Source: Sinorhizobium garamanticum (lineage in GTDB: Bacteria > Pseudomonadota > Alphaproteobacteria > Rhizobiales > Rhizobiaceae). Taken from it: a DNA stretch of 64,000 bases. Under the pieces are notes generated by a model. It was not told the origin of the DNA, made no database searches, and was given only the letters and a program-made list of their open reading frames with translations. The stretch lies in assembly GCF_029892065.1 (NCBI RefSeq), contig NZ_CP120375.1, positions 62,001 to 126,000 of the forward strand, read 5' to 3'. Positions 18,799 through 28,611 of this stretch are shown here, in pieces (position 1 is the stretch's first letter; each line of letters opens with the position of its first letter). The position numbers and the translations under genes are program-made.

Positions 18799-19752
18799 TT
18801 AGCTGTGGAGCCTCAACAGGTTGTTCCCGGTCAGACCGAGTCGGCTGATGGGTGATTTTGAGCCGATACTGCCATGCGGTCTATGCCAATTGTAGCGGTG
18901 AAGCCATCGCGGCAGTTCGGCGGTGCGTTCGTCTGAGGTGTTGTAGGCGCGAGCATAGGCCCATTCGCGCAAGCTTGTCTGAATGAAGCGCTCGGCTTTC
19001 CCGTTGGTCCTGGGAGTATAGGGCCTGGTGAAGATCTGGCGCAGGCCGAGACGCTTGCAGGCTGCCCGGAAAGTCTTTGACCGGTAGCAGGAACCGTTGT
19101 CGGTCATCACGCGCTGCACTTTGACGCCGAGACTGGCGTAATAAGCAACGGCGGCCGCAAGGAAGGCGACAGCGCTGTTCTTGCGCTGGTCGGGCATAAC
19201 TTGGACGAAAGCGACGCGCGAGGCATCGTCGATGCAGACATGGACGCACTCCCAGCCGATGCCGGTGTGACGGTTGACCATGCCAGTTTGTCGTCCGGTA
19301 ATGCGGTGTCCGACAGAGCCGATCCGGCCGAGCTTCTTGATATCAAGATGGATGAGTTCGCCGGGATGCTCCCGTTCATAGCGGCGCACGGGCTCCGGCT
19401 CCAACGCGCTCAGCTTATTCAAGCCCAACCGGCGCAGAATACGGCTCACCGTCGCTGGCGAGACGCCGGCCTCAGCGGCGATCTGTTTGCCCGTCCAGCG
19501 CTGGCGGCGCAGCCGTTCGATCGTTTCGATTATCGCCGCAGGCGTCGGCCGGCGCAGTCGATGGGGCCGGGAGGAGCGATCATGCAATCCTGTCAATCCT
19601 TCGCGACGATATCGGTCTATCCACTTCCGAATGGTCCGCAGGCAGACGCCTGCGGCTTTGGCCACGGCCTCCGGCGTCTGCCCGCTCTCGACCTGCCTGA
19701 CAATTCGCTCTCGAGCGCGCGGCGTCAGCCGCGCATTCTTGTGGATGTTCAT
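18799..19752 (-). CDS. IS481-family transposase, intact
   Basis: 317 residues. Two N-terminal HTH units (ERIVRQVESGQTPEAVAKAA and VSPATVSRILRRLG) precede an rve integrase core. The DDE residues are Asp in HLDIKKLGR, Asp in VMTDNGSCYRS and Glu in TNGKAERFIQTSL, with the usual C-terminal WLHRYNWHRPHGSIG. The frame is uninterrupted. The clear terminal repeats could not be fixed by eye. It lies just downstream of a broken CoA-transferase fragment and may have caused that disruption. Confidence 0.9.
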   Translation of the reverse strand: MNIHKNARLTPRARERIVRQVESGQTPEAVAKAAGVCLRTIRKWIDRYRREGLTGLHDRSSRPHRLRRPTPAAIIETIERLRRQRWTGKQIAAEAGVSPATVSRILRRLGLNKLSALEPEPVRRYEREHPGELIHLDIKKLGRIGSVGHRITGRQTGMVNRHTGIGWECVHVCIDDASRVAFVQVMPDQRKNSAVAFLAAAVAYYASLGVKVQRVMTDNGSCYRSKTFRAACKRLGLRQIFTRPYTPRTNGKAERFIQTSLREWAYARAYNTSDERTAELPRWLHRYNWHRPHGSIGSKSPISRLGLTGNNLLRLHS

Positions 19753-20449
19753 CCGGTCCTCCGAGAATCACTGAAGCTTCGACAACCTCAGCTTTCCCGG
19801 TCTGGGCCGGATGGACAACCTACTGAAAGCTCACAGCTAGGCACCCGTCTCCCCAGGGCCTGACTGAATTCCTTCGTCGAACCGCGTCCATCACGCCCGC
19901 GCCATGTCGGATAGCTTTAACGGCTGCGGGCGCTGCAACCGCGGAAACTGAAGACTGCGGGGCGAACCTCCATAGAGTCTCGAACCCGAACCTGTGCACG
20001 TCGTGCAGGCTGAGACAGTGCAACTGGCCGGCCCGAGCGCGCAGCAGCCGCACGGGGCACCTGACGAGGGAGTGGCAAGGGCTGCCTGGTCGGGTCGGGG
20101 GAGCGGCGGGGACAGCGGCGGCATTCGACATTTTTGGCATTTTTCCTTGTCTTATTCTTCATCCTCGAGGATGGCTTCTTCCCGGCGGCGCCTGTCTCGA
20201 CCACCCTGCCGAGGCAGGCGCCGGCGCGTCTTAGTCGCAATACGAATGCGGATCGGCAGTCCCCGCCGCGTCGCATCGAAGAGTTTCAAAACGCGCGCCA
20301 AAGTGGCTGATCGCGTTGAAATAATATTTTGCGATTGCGCTTCAGATATTTAGCTAGATGCAACGTAAGAGATTGGCTTAACAAGGTTTGTCGCGGGTGT
20401 GACAAAGATGGCCAGTAGATGTAAAATGGTGCTTTAATCTGCTAGCTAT
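19753..20449. other. About 700 bases with no recognised gene
   Basis: GC-rich stretch with several overlapping frames on both strands and no family signatures. Near 20225-20345 it becomes AT-richer. Nothing can be assigned. Confidence 0.4.
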
Positions 20450-20860
20450 CGGCAATGCCCACCCTGGATCAGCCGATGCACGTATAGACCGGGCAGATGG
20501 ATCTGGTGGAGGCTGCCGACAGGCACGGTCTCCTCGACTTCCCCCACACAGATCTTGCCGCAGGTAGCGGCCGGCGGGTTGCATTGCGTGCGGTCTTGCG
20601 GAAGGCGAGATTGCCCGAAGTGTCAGCGTTCCAGGCTTTGACGATCCAAAGATCCGCGACAATCGGTTTCGAGCACATAGGTCTCGCCATTGAAAGTCTT
20701 CACTTCTTGCCCTCGGCAACGGTGGTCTTGGTGTAGAGCCGGCAATACCGGCCCCCCTGCCCCCTTCCGCTCGGCAAGCGTCCCCTGCGGATTGAACTCC
20801 AGCTCCAGTCCCCCGCTCAAGTACTGGCGCATGAATTCGGCATTCTCGCCAACATTCAAG
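20450..20860 (-). pseudogene. 3-oxoacid CoA-transferase subunit A, internal fragment
   Basis: Reads [62 protein letters not shown] and LYVHRLIQG in several frames. It is clearly related to residues ~95-235 of the intact ScoA at 25404-26141, but with many indels. Its 5' end is joined in frame to an acyl-CoA-ligase fragment. Confidence 0.72.
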
Positions 20861-21159
20861 TCTTCGAAACCCGGACGCCAGGCAAACTGGCCCACGGGCG
20901 CAGATTTCGCGCAAGTGCCGAACCGTCTCGATGGTTGCTTCGCGATTGATGCCCTAAAACGCGCAGTCGGGTACAATCGGCAAAGCATCAAGACTGCCAG
21001 AAACCCCTCTACGCCTGCGGCCGCTTTTTCGGGATGGACCCGAAATAGCGGGCCTTGGAAGCCGATTTCCCGGCAATTTTCCGCGACGAAATCAGCCGAC
21101 CGGCCACCCAGGATGGGGACGGATTTGGGCGACATAAGTCGTGTCAGATCTTTTCGCAA
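20861..21159 (-). pseudogene. NDP-forming acyl-CoA synthetase, N-terminal CoA-binding fragment
   Basis: [39 protein letters not shown] and [12 protein letters not shown] match the start of the CoA-binding domain of acetate--CoA-ligase-family proteins. The start overlaps the end of the thioesterase gene by 16 bases, as expected of an operon gene. It decays after ~60 codons and becomes the CoA-transferase fragment. A full ligase was probably once the last gene of the carnitine operon. Confidence 0.6.
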
Positions 21160-21653
21160 TTTGACCTTCCAATTGCCGGTGCCGCTAGACGCGGCCCGGC
21201 TTCTCCCCGATCGAGCGTCCCCGCTGCTTCAGGCATCGGCAGAGAGGAATGTGCCTCAAGAAGCGGCGTAAGCTTTTCGATGATGCTGGGCGGCGGCGGG
21301 ACTGCCCGTTTTTCCTTCAGTGAGACATGAAGCATCACGCTCTCGTAGGTGGACAAGAGCGTGTCGTCGGACGCTCTGACCAACAACAGGAAGCTATGAA
21401 TCCTTTTACCGTCGGATGGGAGCAGTTGAGCCGTGACATACAAGGCATCGCCCAGCTTTGCCTCAGCAAGGAGCCGGACATGACTTTCGACGGTGTAATA
21501 GCTATGGCCACCCTTGATGTAGTCGATGTCGGCTCCGCATTGATGGAGCAATACCTCGGTAGCGTCAGCGAAGCACTGGGTGTACCGGTATTCCGTCATG
21601 TGGCCGTTGTAATCGATCCAGGCAGCTGATACTTTCACGTCAAGAAGTCGCAA
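21144..21653 (-). CDS. Thioesterase of the carnitine operon (betainyl-CoA thioesterase type)
   Basis: 169 residues, hot-dog fold, with [20 protein letters not shown] near the start (Asp/Asn catalytic region). It begins at TTG 21653, three bases after the carnitine dehydrogenase stop. In many alphaproteobacteria this domain is fused to the dehydrogenase as one ~490-residue protein; here a stop codon splits them, so the short gap could be a natural split or a recent nonsense change. Expected role: hydrolysis of betainyl-CoA to glycine betaine and CoA after the BKACE step. Confidence 0.8.
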   Translation of the reverse strand: MRLLDVKVSAAWIDYNGHMTEYRYTQCFADATEVLLHQCGADIDYIKGGHSYYTVESHVRLLAEAKLGDALYVTAQLLPSDGKRIHSFLLLVRASDDTLLSTYESVMLHVSLKEKRAVPPPPSIIEKLTPLLEAHSSLPMPEAAGTLDRGEAGPRLAAPAIGRSNCEKI

Positions 21654-21656
21654 AGG

Positions 21657-22682
21657 CTAGCTGCGTGAAATGCCGTCGGCTTTCGGAGCGATCTTCCAAA
21701 GGTGGGCTTCGAAGTCAGCCAAAAGTTTTCCGGCACCCCAGCCGCGCCCCTCATCTCCTACTTTCAGTGCCTGCAAAATTCCGACCAGGTTCTGGTCGCG
21801 GATTCGCTCGAGGTCTCGAATACCGCGCTGCCCGGACTGGGCGTCGGACTGGCTCGCGATCTTCTCGATGAGCTCAGCGTCGAGATCAACGACATTCGTT
21901 AGTTTGGTCCACGGCCACGCGAGGCAGGGACCATACTTGGAAAGGAAGTCGCGCATGCCAGCCTCACCACCAGCAAGGCGGTAGGTCTCGAACAGGCCCA
22001 TTTGCGCCCAGCGCAGGCCGAACGAGTATCGAATGACGTTGTCTAGTGTTTCGGTGTCGCAGATGTCATCCTTGATCAACCAAAGGGCTTCACGCCACAA
22101 AGCCTCCATGAGCCGGTTGGCCACGAAAGCATCAATCTCTTTGTTGATTATCAACCCGGTCATGCCGATGGTGGTCAACCGAGCTTTGGCATCGTCAAGC
22201 GCTGCCCGCTTCGTTTGGTTACCGCCAACGAGCTCAACAAGCGGCAGCAAGTAGACTGGGTTGAACGGGTGTGCGACGAACATCCGCTCCGGATGCTTCA
22301 TGTCTTTCTGAAGATCAGTCGCCATGAGCCCAGAGGTCGAAGATCCGATCAACGCTTCTGGATCGGCGGCGAGATCGATCTGGGTGATCACACTGCGCTT
22401 GAGGTCCAGTCGCTCAGGTACGCTTTCCTGGATCCAGTCGGCGCCCTTAACAGCCTCCTCAAGAGAGGAGCAAAAGTTCAATGCTCCCCTCTTAGGAAGC
22501 GGCGCGTTTGTCAGAAGCGTATAGGCGTATTCCGCATTTGCTATTACCTCGCCAACGAGGCGTTTAGCCTCGGGGTGGCGATCGTAAACATTGACGTCGA
22601 TGCCGGCCAAAATGAAGCGGGCGATCCATCCGCCACCGATGACACCGCCGCCAATGCTGGCCGCCTTTGTAATTTGAGCCAT
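21657..22682 (-). CDS. L-carnitine 3-dehydrogenase
   Basis: 341 residues of the 3HCDH superfamily: Rossmann GGGVIGGGW, NVYDRHPEAKR with the Asp typical of NAD enzymes, VQ/IQESVPERLDLK, STSGL, catalytic His in AHPFNPVYLLPLVELV, and the C-terminal helical domain. It converts L-carnitine to 3-dehydrocarnitine. It lies between a truncated BKACE gene (upstream) and a thioesterase (3 bases downstream). The gene and its upstream region are duplicated inverted at 3960-5169. This copy keeps the operon context and the Asp, so it is probably the parental one. Confidence 0.9.
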   Translation of the reverse strand: MAQITKAASIGGGVIGGGWIARFILAGIDVNVYDRHPEAKRLVGEVIANAEYAYTLLTNAPLPKRGALNFCSSLEEAVKGADWIQESVPERLDLKRSVITQIDLAADPEALIGSSTSGLMATDLQKDMKHPERMFVAHPFNPVYLLPLVELVGGNQTKRAALDDAKARLTTIGMTGLIINKEIDAFVANRLMEALWREALWLIKDDICDTETLDNVIRYSFGLRWAQMGLFETYRLAGGEAGMRDFLSKYGPCLAWPWTKLTNVVDLDAELIEKIASQSDAQSGQRGIRDLERIRDQNLVGILQALKVGDEGRGWGAGKLLADFEAHLWKIAPKADGISRS

Positions 22683-22869
22683 TGAAGTTTCTCTTTCTCA
22701 GTTAGATGTGTGATCATTCCGGACATTCACTTCAGCAGGTCGCGAGGCCCTGCCGAAGTGAGGTTTGATGCCCATTACCGCTTCGTAAGCTTGAGTTTAC
22801 GGCGAACTTCCTCCGGACCGATGATCCTGGCACCCATGTTTTCGACGATGTTGGCAGCCCGCTCGACCA
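21660..22869 (-). repeat. 1,210-bp inverted duplication, copy 2
   Basis: Reverse complement of 3960-5169 with three base differences seen. Recombination between the copies would invert the 16.5-kb segment 5170-21659. Confidence 0.9.
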
Positions 22870-23485
22870 ACTCGGTGTTGGTCGCAAATTCGCCCTTTCC
22901 AACGTAGAGATTATCTTCAAGGCCGACACGCACATTGCCGCCAGCCAGGACAGCGGCCGCGGGGTATGCCAACGCATCACGGCCGATAGCGAACGCGGAA
23001 AAGGTCCAGTTCGACGGAATCGTGTTTACCATTGCCATGAAGGTGCTGAGGTCGTTCGGCGCGCCCCACGGGATGCCCATGCAAAGCTGAACGAGGACGG
23101 GATTTTCAATGAGGCCTTCCTCAACAAACTGCTTGGCAAACCACAAGTGTCCGGTATCGAAAACTTCGATTTCGGGGCGAACGCCGAAGTCGGTCATCAT
23201 TTTCGCCATCGCGCGAAGCGTCGCTGGCGGATTCGCCATCACAGAGTCGCCGAAGTTGAAGTTCATTGTTCCGTTGTCAAGCGTGCAAATTTCGGGAGCG
23301 CATTCAAGAACGTGCGCAAACCTTTCCGAAGCCCCAACGACGTCACAGTTCGGCCCGACTGGGAACGGCTGCTCCACACTACCGAAGATGAGATCGCCGC
23401 CCATCCCTGCGGTAATATTCAAAACAATGTCGGTGTCTGCCTGGCGGATACGATCATCGCAGAGACGATACTCGGCGCCCGTCAT
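22775..23485 (-). pseudogene. BKACE (3-dehydrocarnitine cleavage enzyme) lacking its N-terminus
   Basis: 236 residues against ~300 normal. It starts at MTGAEYRLCDDRIRQADTD, so the first ~65 residues, including the zinc-binding HxH of the TIM barrel, are gone. A few residues are also missing between RL and DRIR. From DIVLNITAGMGGD to the end the barrel is normal (EICTLDNGTMNF, AFAIGRDALAYPAAAVLAGG, NVRVGLEDNLYVGKGEFA). The ORF begins 15 bases after the thiolase stop. Without the metal ligands it should be inactive; an intact paralogue lies at 30429-31331. Confidence 0.78.
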
Positions 23486-23500
23486 GGCACTGCCCTTCCC

Positions 23501-24682
23501 TCACAATGCTTCGACACACATCGCGATGCCCATGCCGCCGCCGATACAGAGGGTAGTAAGACCTTTTCTGGCCGAGCGGCGCTTCATCTCGTAGAGCAGC
23601 GTGTTGAGCACGCGGGCGCCGGAGGCGCCGATCGGATGGCCGATGGCAATCGCGCCACCATTGACGTTGACGATGGACGGATCCCAGCCAAGGTCCTTGT
23701 TGACCGCGCAGGCCTGGGCAGCGAAGGCTTCATTCGCTTCCACGATATCGAGATCGCCAATTTTCCAGCCGGCTTTCTCCAGCGCATTGCGCGAGGCCGG
23801 GATCGGACCCGTGCCCATGATCTTCGGATCGACACCAGCGGTTGCCCAGGAGACAATGCGGGCGAGCGGTGCGATGCCGCGGCGTGCCGCTTCCTGCTCC
23901 GTCATCAACAGCGTGGCGGCTGCACCGTCGTTAATGCCGGAGGCGTTGCCAGCCGTGACCGTGCCCTCCTTGTCGAAGGCGGGCCGAAGCTTGGTCATGC
24001 TGTCGAGCGTGGCGCCGTGGCGGATATATTCGTCCTGATCGACGACGACATCACCCTTGCGGGTCTTGACGATGAAGGGAATGATCTCGTCGGCAAAGCG
24101 GCCGGCCTTCTGCGCCGCTTCCGCCTTGTTCTGCGAGGCGAGGGCGAACTGGTCCTGCTCTTCGCGGGTCAGCTGAAACTGGCGGGCAATGTTCTCTGCG
24201 GTGATGCCCATGTGATAACCGTGGAAGGCGTCGGTCAGGCCATCCTTGATCATCGTGTCGATCATCTTCATGTCGCCCATCTTAGTGCCGCTGCGTAAGT
24301 GCGCGCAGTGCGGCGCCATGGACATGCTCTCCTGGCCGCCAGCGACGATGATCTTCGCATCGCCGGTGACAATCTGCTGCATGCCGAGTGACACTGCACG
24401 CAGGCCCGAGCCGCAGAGCTGGTTCATTCCCCAGGCGGTCCTTTCCTGCGGAATGCCGGCCTGCATCGCCGCCTGACGCGCCGGGTTCTGGCCCTCGCCC
24501 GCCTGCAGGACCTGGCCGAGGATCACCTCGTCCACTTCTCCCGCCTCGACGCCCGCCCGTTCGAGCACCGCCTTGATAGCTGTTGCGCCCAAATCGTGCG
24601 CGGGCGTATTTGCGAACGCGCCGTTGAAGGATCCGACGGGGGTGCGCGCGGCGCTGGCGATGACGATCGATGGGATGCTCAA
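23501..24682 (-). CDS. phbA: Acetyl-CoA C-acetyltransferase (thiolase)
   Basis: 393 residues, full length. Nucleophile Cys in [12 protein letters not shown], His in [15 protein letters not shown], second Cys in [11 protein letters not shown]. It cleaves acetoacetyl-CoA to two acetyl-CoA, the last step for the acetoacetate released from carnitine, and works with the CoA-transferase encoded just upstream. It is very GC-rich and cleaner than neighbouring genes. The symbol is used by homology to rhizobial PhbA/AtoB; this copy's job is probably catabolic. Confidence 0.93.
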   Translation of the reverse strand: MSIPSIVIASAARTPVGSFNGAFANTPAHDLGATAIKAVLERAGVEAGEVDEVILGQVLQAGEGQNPARQAAMQAGIPQERTAWGMNQLCGSGLRAVSLGMQQIVTGDAKIIVAGGQESMSMAPHCAHLRSGTKMGDMKMIDTMIKDGLTDAFHGYHMGITAENIARQFQLTREEQDQFALASQNKAEAAQKAGRFADEIIPFIVKTRKGDVVVDQDEYIRHGATLDSMTKLRPAFDKEGTVTAGNASGINDGAAATLLMTEQEAARRGIAPLARIVSWATAGVDPKIMGTGPIPASRNALEKAGWKIGDLDIVEANEAFAAQACAVNKDLGWDPSIVNVNGGAIAIGHPIGASGARVLNTLLYEMKRRSARKGLTTLCIGGGMGIAMCVEAL

Positions 24683-24753
24683 GGTAATCTCCTCTATTGT
24701 CCTGCGAAGCCGGCAGACTACCGGCTCCAGTTTTTCGGAAAAGACGGCCGGGC

Positions 24754-25383
24754 TTAGTTGACGATTGTCGCCTCGGTGGCGCTGCGGATCTCGGCGTCGG
24801 TGACGCCTTCGGCAAGTTCGACCAGCTTCAGGCCGCCATCGACGACATCGAGAACGCCAAGGTTGGTGATGATCCGGTCGACTACGCTTTTGCCGGTCAG
24901 CGGCAGCGTGCAGGCCTTCAGCACCTTGGATTCGCCCGCCTTATTGGTGTGGTCCATGACGACGACCACACGCTTGACGCCGGCGACCAGGTCCATGGCG
25001 CCGCCCATGCCCTTGACCAGCTTGCCGGGGATCATCCAGTTGGCGAGGTCACCGTTCTCGGCCACTTCCATGGCGCCGAGGATGGCCATGGCGATCTTGC
25101 CGCCGCGGATCATCGCGAAGCTTTGCGCCGAGTCGAAGAAGGCCGAATGCGGCAGTGCCGTCACCGTCTGCTTGCCAGCATTGATCAGGTCGGCGTCAAT
25201 ATTGTCTTCGGTTGGGAAGGGGCCGATGCCGAGCAGACCGTTCTCCGACTGCAGCGTCACATGCACGCCCTCGGGAATGTAGTTGGCCACAAGCGTCGGA
25301 ATGCCGATGCCGAGATTGACGTAAGTGCCGTCTTGAAGTTCGCGGGCAGCCCGCGCTGCCATCTGGTTTCTGTCCCACGCCAT
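24754..25383 (-). CDS. scoB: 3-oxoacid CoA-transferase subunit B
   Basis: 209 residues. [20 protein letters not shown] at the start and [12 protein letters not shown], whose Glu forms the glutamyl-CoA thioester. [15 protein letters not shown] is also typical. With subunit A it moves CoA from succinyl-CoA (or another donor) to acetoacetate. In Pseudomonas the equivalent DhcAB pair serves dehydrocarnitine use. It begins 20 bases after scoA. Confidence 0.92.
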   Translation of the reverse strand: MAWDRNQMAARAARELQDGTYVNLGIGIPTLVANYIPEGVHVTLQSENGLLGIGPFPTEDNIDADLINAGKQTVTALPHSAFFDSAQSFAMIRGGKIAMAILGAMEVAENGDLANWMIPGKLVKGMGGAMDLVAGVKRVVVVMDHTNKAGESKVLKACTLPLTGKSVVDRIITNLGVLDVVDGGLKLVELAEGVTDAEIRSATEATIVN

Positions 25384-25403
25384 GCCTCCCTCCTCCCGCT
25401 CCC

Positions 25404-26141
25404 TTAAGCCGCCGCGCGCGTCGTGCGCTGTTCGATGCGTTTCTCGTGCTGACCTTGGATCAGGCGATGCACATAGATCCCCGGCACGTGGATGTAATCA
25501 GGATCGAGGCTGCCGGCCGGCACGATCTCCTCGACCTCTGCCACGCAAATCTTGCCGCAGGTGGCGGCCGGCGGATTGAAGTTGCGGGCCGTCTTGCGGA
25601 AGACGAGGTTGCCTGTCGTATCTGCCTTCCAGGCCTTGACGATCGAAAGGTCAGCGACGATGCCGGTCTCGAGCACATAGGTCTCGCCATTTAAAGTCTT
25701 CACCTCCTTACCCTCGGCAACCACCGTGCCGGCGCCAGTCTTGGTGTAGAAGCCGGCGATCCCCGCGCCCCCTGCCCGCATGCGTTCGGCGAGCGTCCCC
25801 TGCGGGTTGAACTCGAGCTCCAGTTCGCCGCTCAGATACTGCCGCATGAACTCGGCATTCTCGCCGACATAGGACGAGATCATCTTCCGGATCTGTTTCG
25901 TCTTCAAAAGCACGCCAAGCCCGAAATCGTCGACGCCGCAATTGTTCGAGGCAATCGTCAGGTCCTTTGTACCCGCCTCACGGATAGCATCGATCAAGAG
26001 TTCCGGAATGCCGCAGAGGCCGAAGCCACCAGCCGCGATAAACATCCCGTCGTACAGTAGCCCGTCGAGAGCTAAAGCAGGGCTGCTGAATACCTTTTGC
26101 ATGTCATCACTCCAATCTAGTTTCTCATCAGGCACGCTCAT
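25404..26141 (-). CDS. scoA: 3-oxoacid CoA-transferase subunit A
   Basis: 245 residues. [20 protein letters not shown] (glycine-rich CoA-binding loop), [40 protein letters not shown] and a C-terminal IYVHRLIQG. The partner gene scoB follows immediately. It is the likely first metabolic gene after the transporter genes in this same-strand run. A decayed copy of its second half is at 20450-20860. Confidence 0.92.
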   Translation of the reverse strand: MSVPDEKLDWSDDMQKVFSSPALALDGLLYDGMFIAAGGFGLCGIPELLIDAIREAGTKDLTIASNNCGVDDFGLGVLLKTKQIRKMISSYVGENAEFMRQYLSGELELEFNPQGTLAERMRAGGAGIAGFYTKTGAGTVVAEGKEVKTLNGETYVLETGIVADLSIVKAWKADTTGNLVFRKTARNFNPPAATCGKICVAEVEEIVPAGSLDPDYIHVPGIYVHRLIQGQHEKRIEQRTTRAAA

Positions 26142-26238
26142 CGCCGGACGCGTGGCAAACGCAATCCATCCGGACCGGCTCGCAGAACACGCCGCGATGG
26201 CTTGACGCTAGTTCGGCGAGGACTTCCCTATTGGCGAC

Positions 26239-26919
26239 TTACATAGCTGCTCGTTTTCTGATCGCAGCGAGCCCTATATCGATAATGCCGACCATGATCA
26301 GGTAGAAAACAGCGGCGGCGACATAGGGGGAGATATTGTCAGAGAAAATCCTCCCGTAAGTTCTCGCGTTGTTCAAAACGTCGGAGACGGCAATTGCACT
26401 TGCGAGCGAAGTGGCTTTGAGGGTGAATACCAGCTCGTTCCCAATCGTCATGACCGAGTTGCGGAATGCAATCGGAAGCACCACGCGCTGAAGAGCCGTC
26501 CCTTCACTCATTCCCACAGCCATACATGCCTCGACTTGGCCTCGTGTTACTGACTTGATCCCGCCTCGGATGACTTCTGCCAGATATGCTGCGTTGTTCA
26601 GGCTAAACCCAAGGACGGCGATTGCGAACGAATACCTGAAGAATACCTCCCAAAGTGGCCCGTGTCGGATGAAGTCGACTTTCGGCAAGCCGTAATATAA
26701 GAAGTAGAGCAGTGTCAGAAGCGGGATTGCCCGAAACGAGAACGTGAATGCTTCGCCAGCCCATTTCAACACGAGCTTATCGCTGTTGACGAGTACCGCC
26801 ACACCGGTGCCTAAGGCCAGTCCGAAGATCATGGAAAGCATCGTGAGCGCGATGGTCACTGGTATCCCGCGCGAGACCGCGAGCCAGAGTTCAGAATGTA
26901 AAAGAAGATCAAACATCAC
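26239..26919 (-). CDS. ABC transporter permease, polar amino acid / betaine type (HisM-like)
   Basis: 226 residues with about five hydrophobic segments and the HisMQ-family N-terminus (IPVTIALTMLSMIFGLALGT). The EAA loop is EACMAVGMSEGTALQRVVLP, which contacts the ATPase. Its start overlaps the end of the next permease by four bases (ATGA), indicating translational coupling. It is part of the transporter nested in the carnitine locus, so carnitine or a related betaine is the likely substrate, by inference. Confidence 0.9.
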   Translation of the reverse strand: MMFDLLLHSELWLAVSRGIPVTIALTMLSMIFGLALGTGVAVLVNSDKLVLKWAGEAFTFSFRAIPLLTLLYFLYYGLPKVDFIRHGPLWEVFFRYSFAIAVLGFSLNNAAYLAEVIRGGIKSVTRGQVEACMAVGMSEGTALQRVVLPIAFRNSVMTIGNELVFTLKATSLASAIAVSDVLNNARTYGRIFSDNISPYVAAAVFYLIMVGIIDIGLAAIRKRAAM

Positions 26920-27569
26920 AGTTGCTTCGCAGTCTCGAGCCGACGTTGGAAGATGGTCAGAATCGCAGCGATTGCCAAGTAAATAGCCGCCGCGTAACCA
27001 AAGGCAGCTAGCGGATCCTGGGTCGCACCCACAACGATCTGCGCCCGACGAGTTAGTTCGGTTACACCGATAGCAGAAGCGATTGCCGTTAACTTGATCA
27101 CCACCAACAGCAAACTTCCGAGACTAGGGGCAGCCAAACGGAGCATCAGTGGAATCGCGATCCGAGTATTGATGAGATGTCCCGGCATTCCCACAGCGTG
27201 CGCCGCTTCTAGTAAGCCGCGGGGAACCGCTCGATACGCGTCCGAGAAGATTTGACAGGCGTAAGAGCCAATCTGTACTCCGAAGGCAAGTAGCGCTGCA
27301 GCGAATGGGCTCAGATCTGGGATGCCGACCGAACGAGTGAACGCAATCGAACCGTAGTACGTGAGTAGGATAGTCAGCAATTCCGGGAGAGCGCGGAATA
27401 CGCTGATGTAGATAGATATAAGAAGCTTGACGAGCGCCGATGAGTGGTCACGGATGAGTGCCAGCATCAATCCGATCGCGGCTGCCGCTATGAACGAAGA
27501 AGCTCCCAAAGCAACAGATGGGATAATCCCTTGGGTCAAATATGGTAGATAGTCTGCCGTAGTGTTCAC
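26916..27569 (-). CDS. ABC transporter permease, polar amino acid / betaine type (HisQ-like)
   Basis: 217 residues, about five transmembrane segments. FRALPELLTILLTYYGS is the family pattern, followed by the EAA loop EAAHAVGMPGHLINTRIAIP. It pairs with the permease at 26239-26919 (four-base overlap). The gene starts 32 bases after the dehydrogenase-like gene stop. Confidence 0.9.
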   Translation of the reverse strand: MNTTADYLPYLTQGIIPSVALGASSFIAAAAIGLMLALIRDHSSALVKLLISIYISVFRALPELLTILLTYYGSIAFTRSVGIPDLSPFAAALLAFGVQIGSYACQIFSDAYRAVPRGLLEAAHAVGMPGHLINTRIAIPLMLRLAAPSLGSLLLVVIKLTAIASAIGVTELTRRAQIVVGATQDPLAAFGYAAAIYLAIAAILTIFQRRLETAKQL

Positions 27570-27600
27570 GAGGAGCTACCTTCGTCACGTGCTTGATGTC

Positions 27601-28581
27601 TCAGCTAATCCCGGTTGAGCCGTGCTCGCGCTTCTCCGCTATAAGTTCGAGGGCCTTACGAAGCGCAATGACGCCTGCGTTTCTACGATCGAGAAGAGGA
27701 GTTTGGCCATTCGATCCGATTTTCTGCTGTACTTCCCTTGCATAGGCCGCAATCAACGGTTCATCTATATCGAACTCTGAGTCCGCGACGAAGCCGCCTT
27801 TGATTTCGTCTACCAACCCTTTGACGAAACCCTCATACATGTCCGGACGTTGTGTCCCCAGATAAAACACACTCGAAGGGCCCATCACGGCCCACCTAAT
27901 CGCTGGCCCAGTTGCGATCGCCCGGTCTATTGTGTCCAAATCAGCCACGCCCTGCGAATAAATATAGAATATTTCCTTGAGAACTGCCGCCTGGATACGG
28001 TTCCCAATGTAACCTTCGATCTCGCGCTTAAGTTCGACAACTTCGCATCCGGTTGAATTGTAGAAGGCTGCCGCAGTGTTCGCTGCGTTTGACGCTTCCT
28101 CACCTCCCGCGATCTCGACCAAGGGTATAAGGTATGGTGGATTGAACGGGTGACCGATGATAATCCGCTCTGGGCCCTTAGCCATCGATCTCAAGTCTTT
28201 TGCTAGGAAGCCCGCTGAGCTCGATGCGATAATCGCATCACGCGGTGCAATGTCGGTCATTTTCTGGAAGAGGTCTTTCTTCTGGTTAAGGACCTCCGGC
28301 GAGCTCTCTTGGATAAACTTGGCACCGCTAAGCGCATCCTCCAAGTTCGTAGTGAATCTTACCCGTTCTAAGCCTGCGTCCGGTGATAGCCCTAGCTGCT
28401 CCAACGCAGGCATGGCCCTCATCAGATAACCGTCAAGCCACTCCTTTCGCTCGGCTACCGGGTCGTAAACTATGACGTCCAGCCCTGCTCTCATGAAGTG
28501 CGCGGCCCATCCAGCTCCGATATTTCCAGCGCCTATACAAACAACGCTCTTAAAGCAATGTTCTGAAAGCTGCGTACCCAT
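27601..28581 (-). CDS. Carnitine-dehydrogenase-like 3-hydroxyacyl-CoA dehydrogenase, paralogue
   Basis: 326 residues. NAD motif CIGAGNIGAGWAAHF, VYDPVAERKEW, ESSPEVLNQKKDLF, SSSAGFLAKDL and the catalytic GHPFNPPYLIPLVEI with a full C-terminal domain. It is clearly diverged from the two near-identical copies in this window. Its position between the substrate-binding protein and permease genes suggests a role on the imported compound, perhaps another 3-hydroxy betaine or carnitine itself. Confidence 0.87.
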   Translation of the reverse strand: MGTQLSEHCFKSVVCIGAGNIGAGWAAHFMRAGLDVIVYDPVAERKEWLDGYLMRAMPALEQLGLSPDAGLERVRFTTNLEDALSGAKFIQESSPEVLNQKKDLFQKMTDIAPRDAIIASSSAGFLAKDLRSMAKGPERIIIGHPFNPPYLIPLVEIAGGEEASNAANTAAAFYNSTGCEVVELKREIEGYIGNRIQAAVLKEIFYIYSQGVADLDTIDRAIATGPAIRWAVMGPSSVFYLGTQRPDMYEGFVKGLVDEIKGGFVADSEFDIDEPLIAAYAREVQQKIGSNGQTPLLDRRNAGVIALRKALELIAEKREHGSTGIS

Positions 28582-28611
28582 GTCGACCTCAATTTGAGTT
28601 ATGCTGTACGA

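Noticed and set aside
23147-24298. 383-residue open frame on the plus strand
   Set aside because: Antisense of the BKACE and thiolase genes; long only because of high GC.
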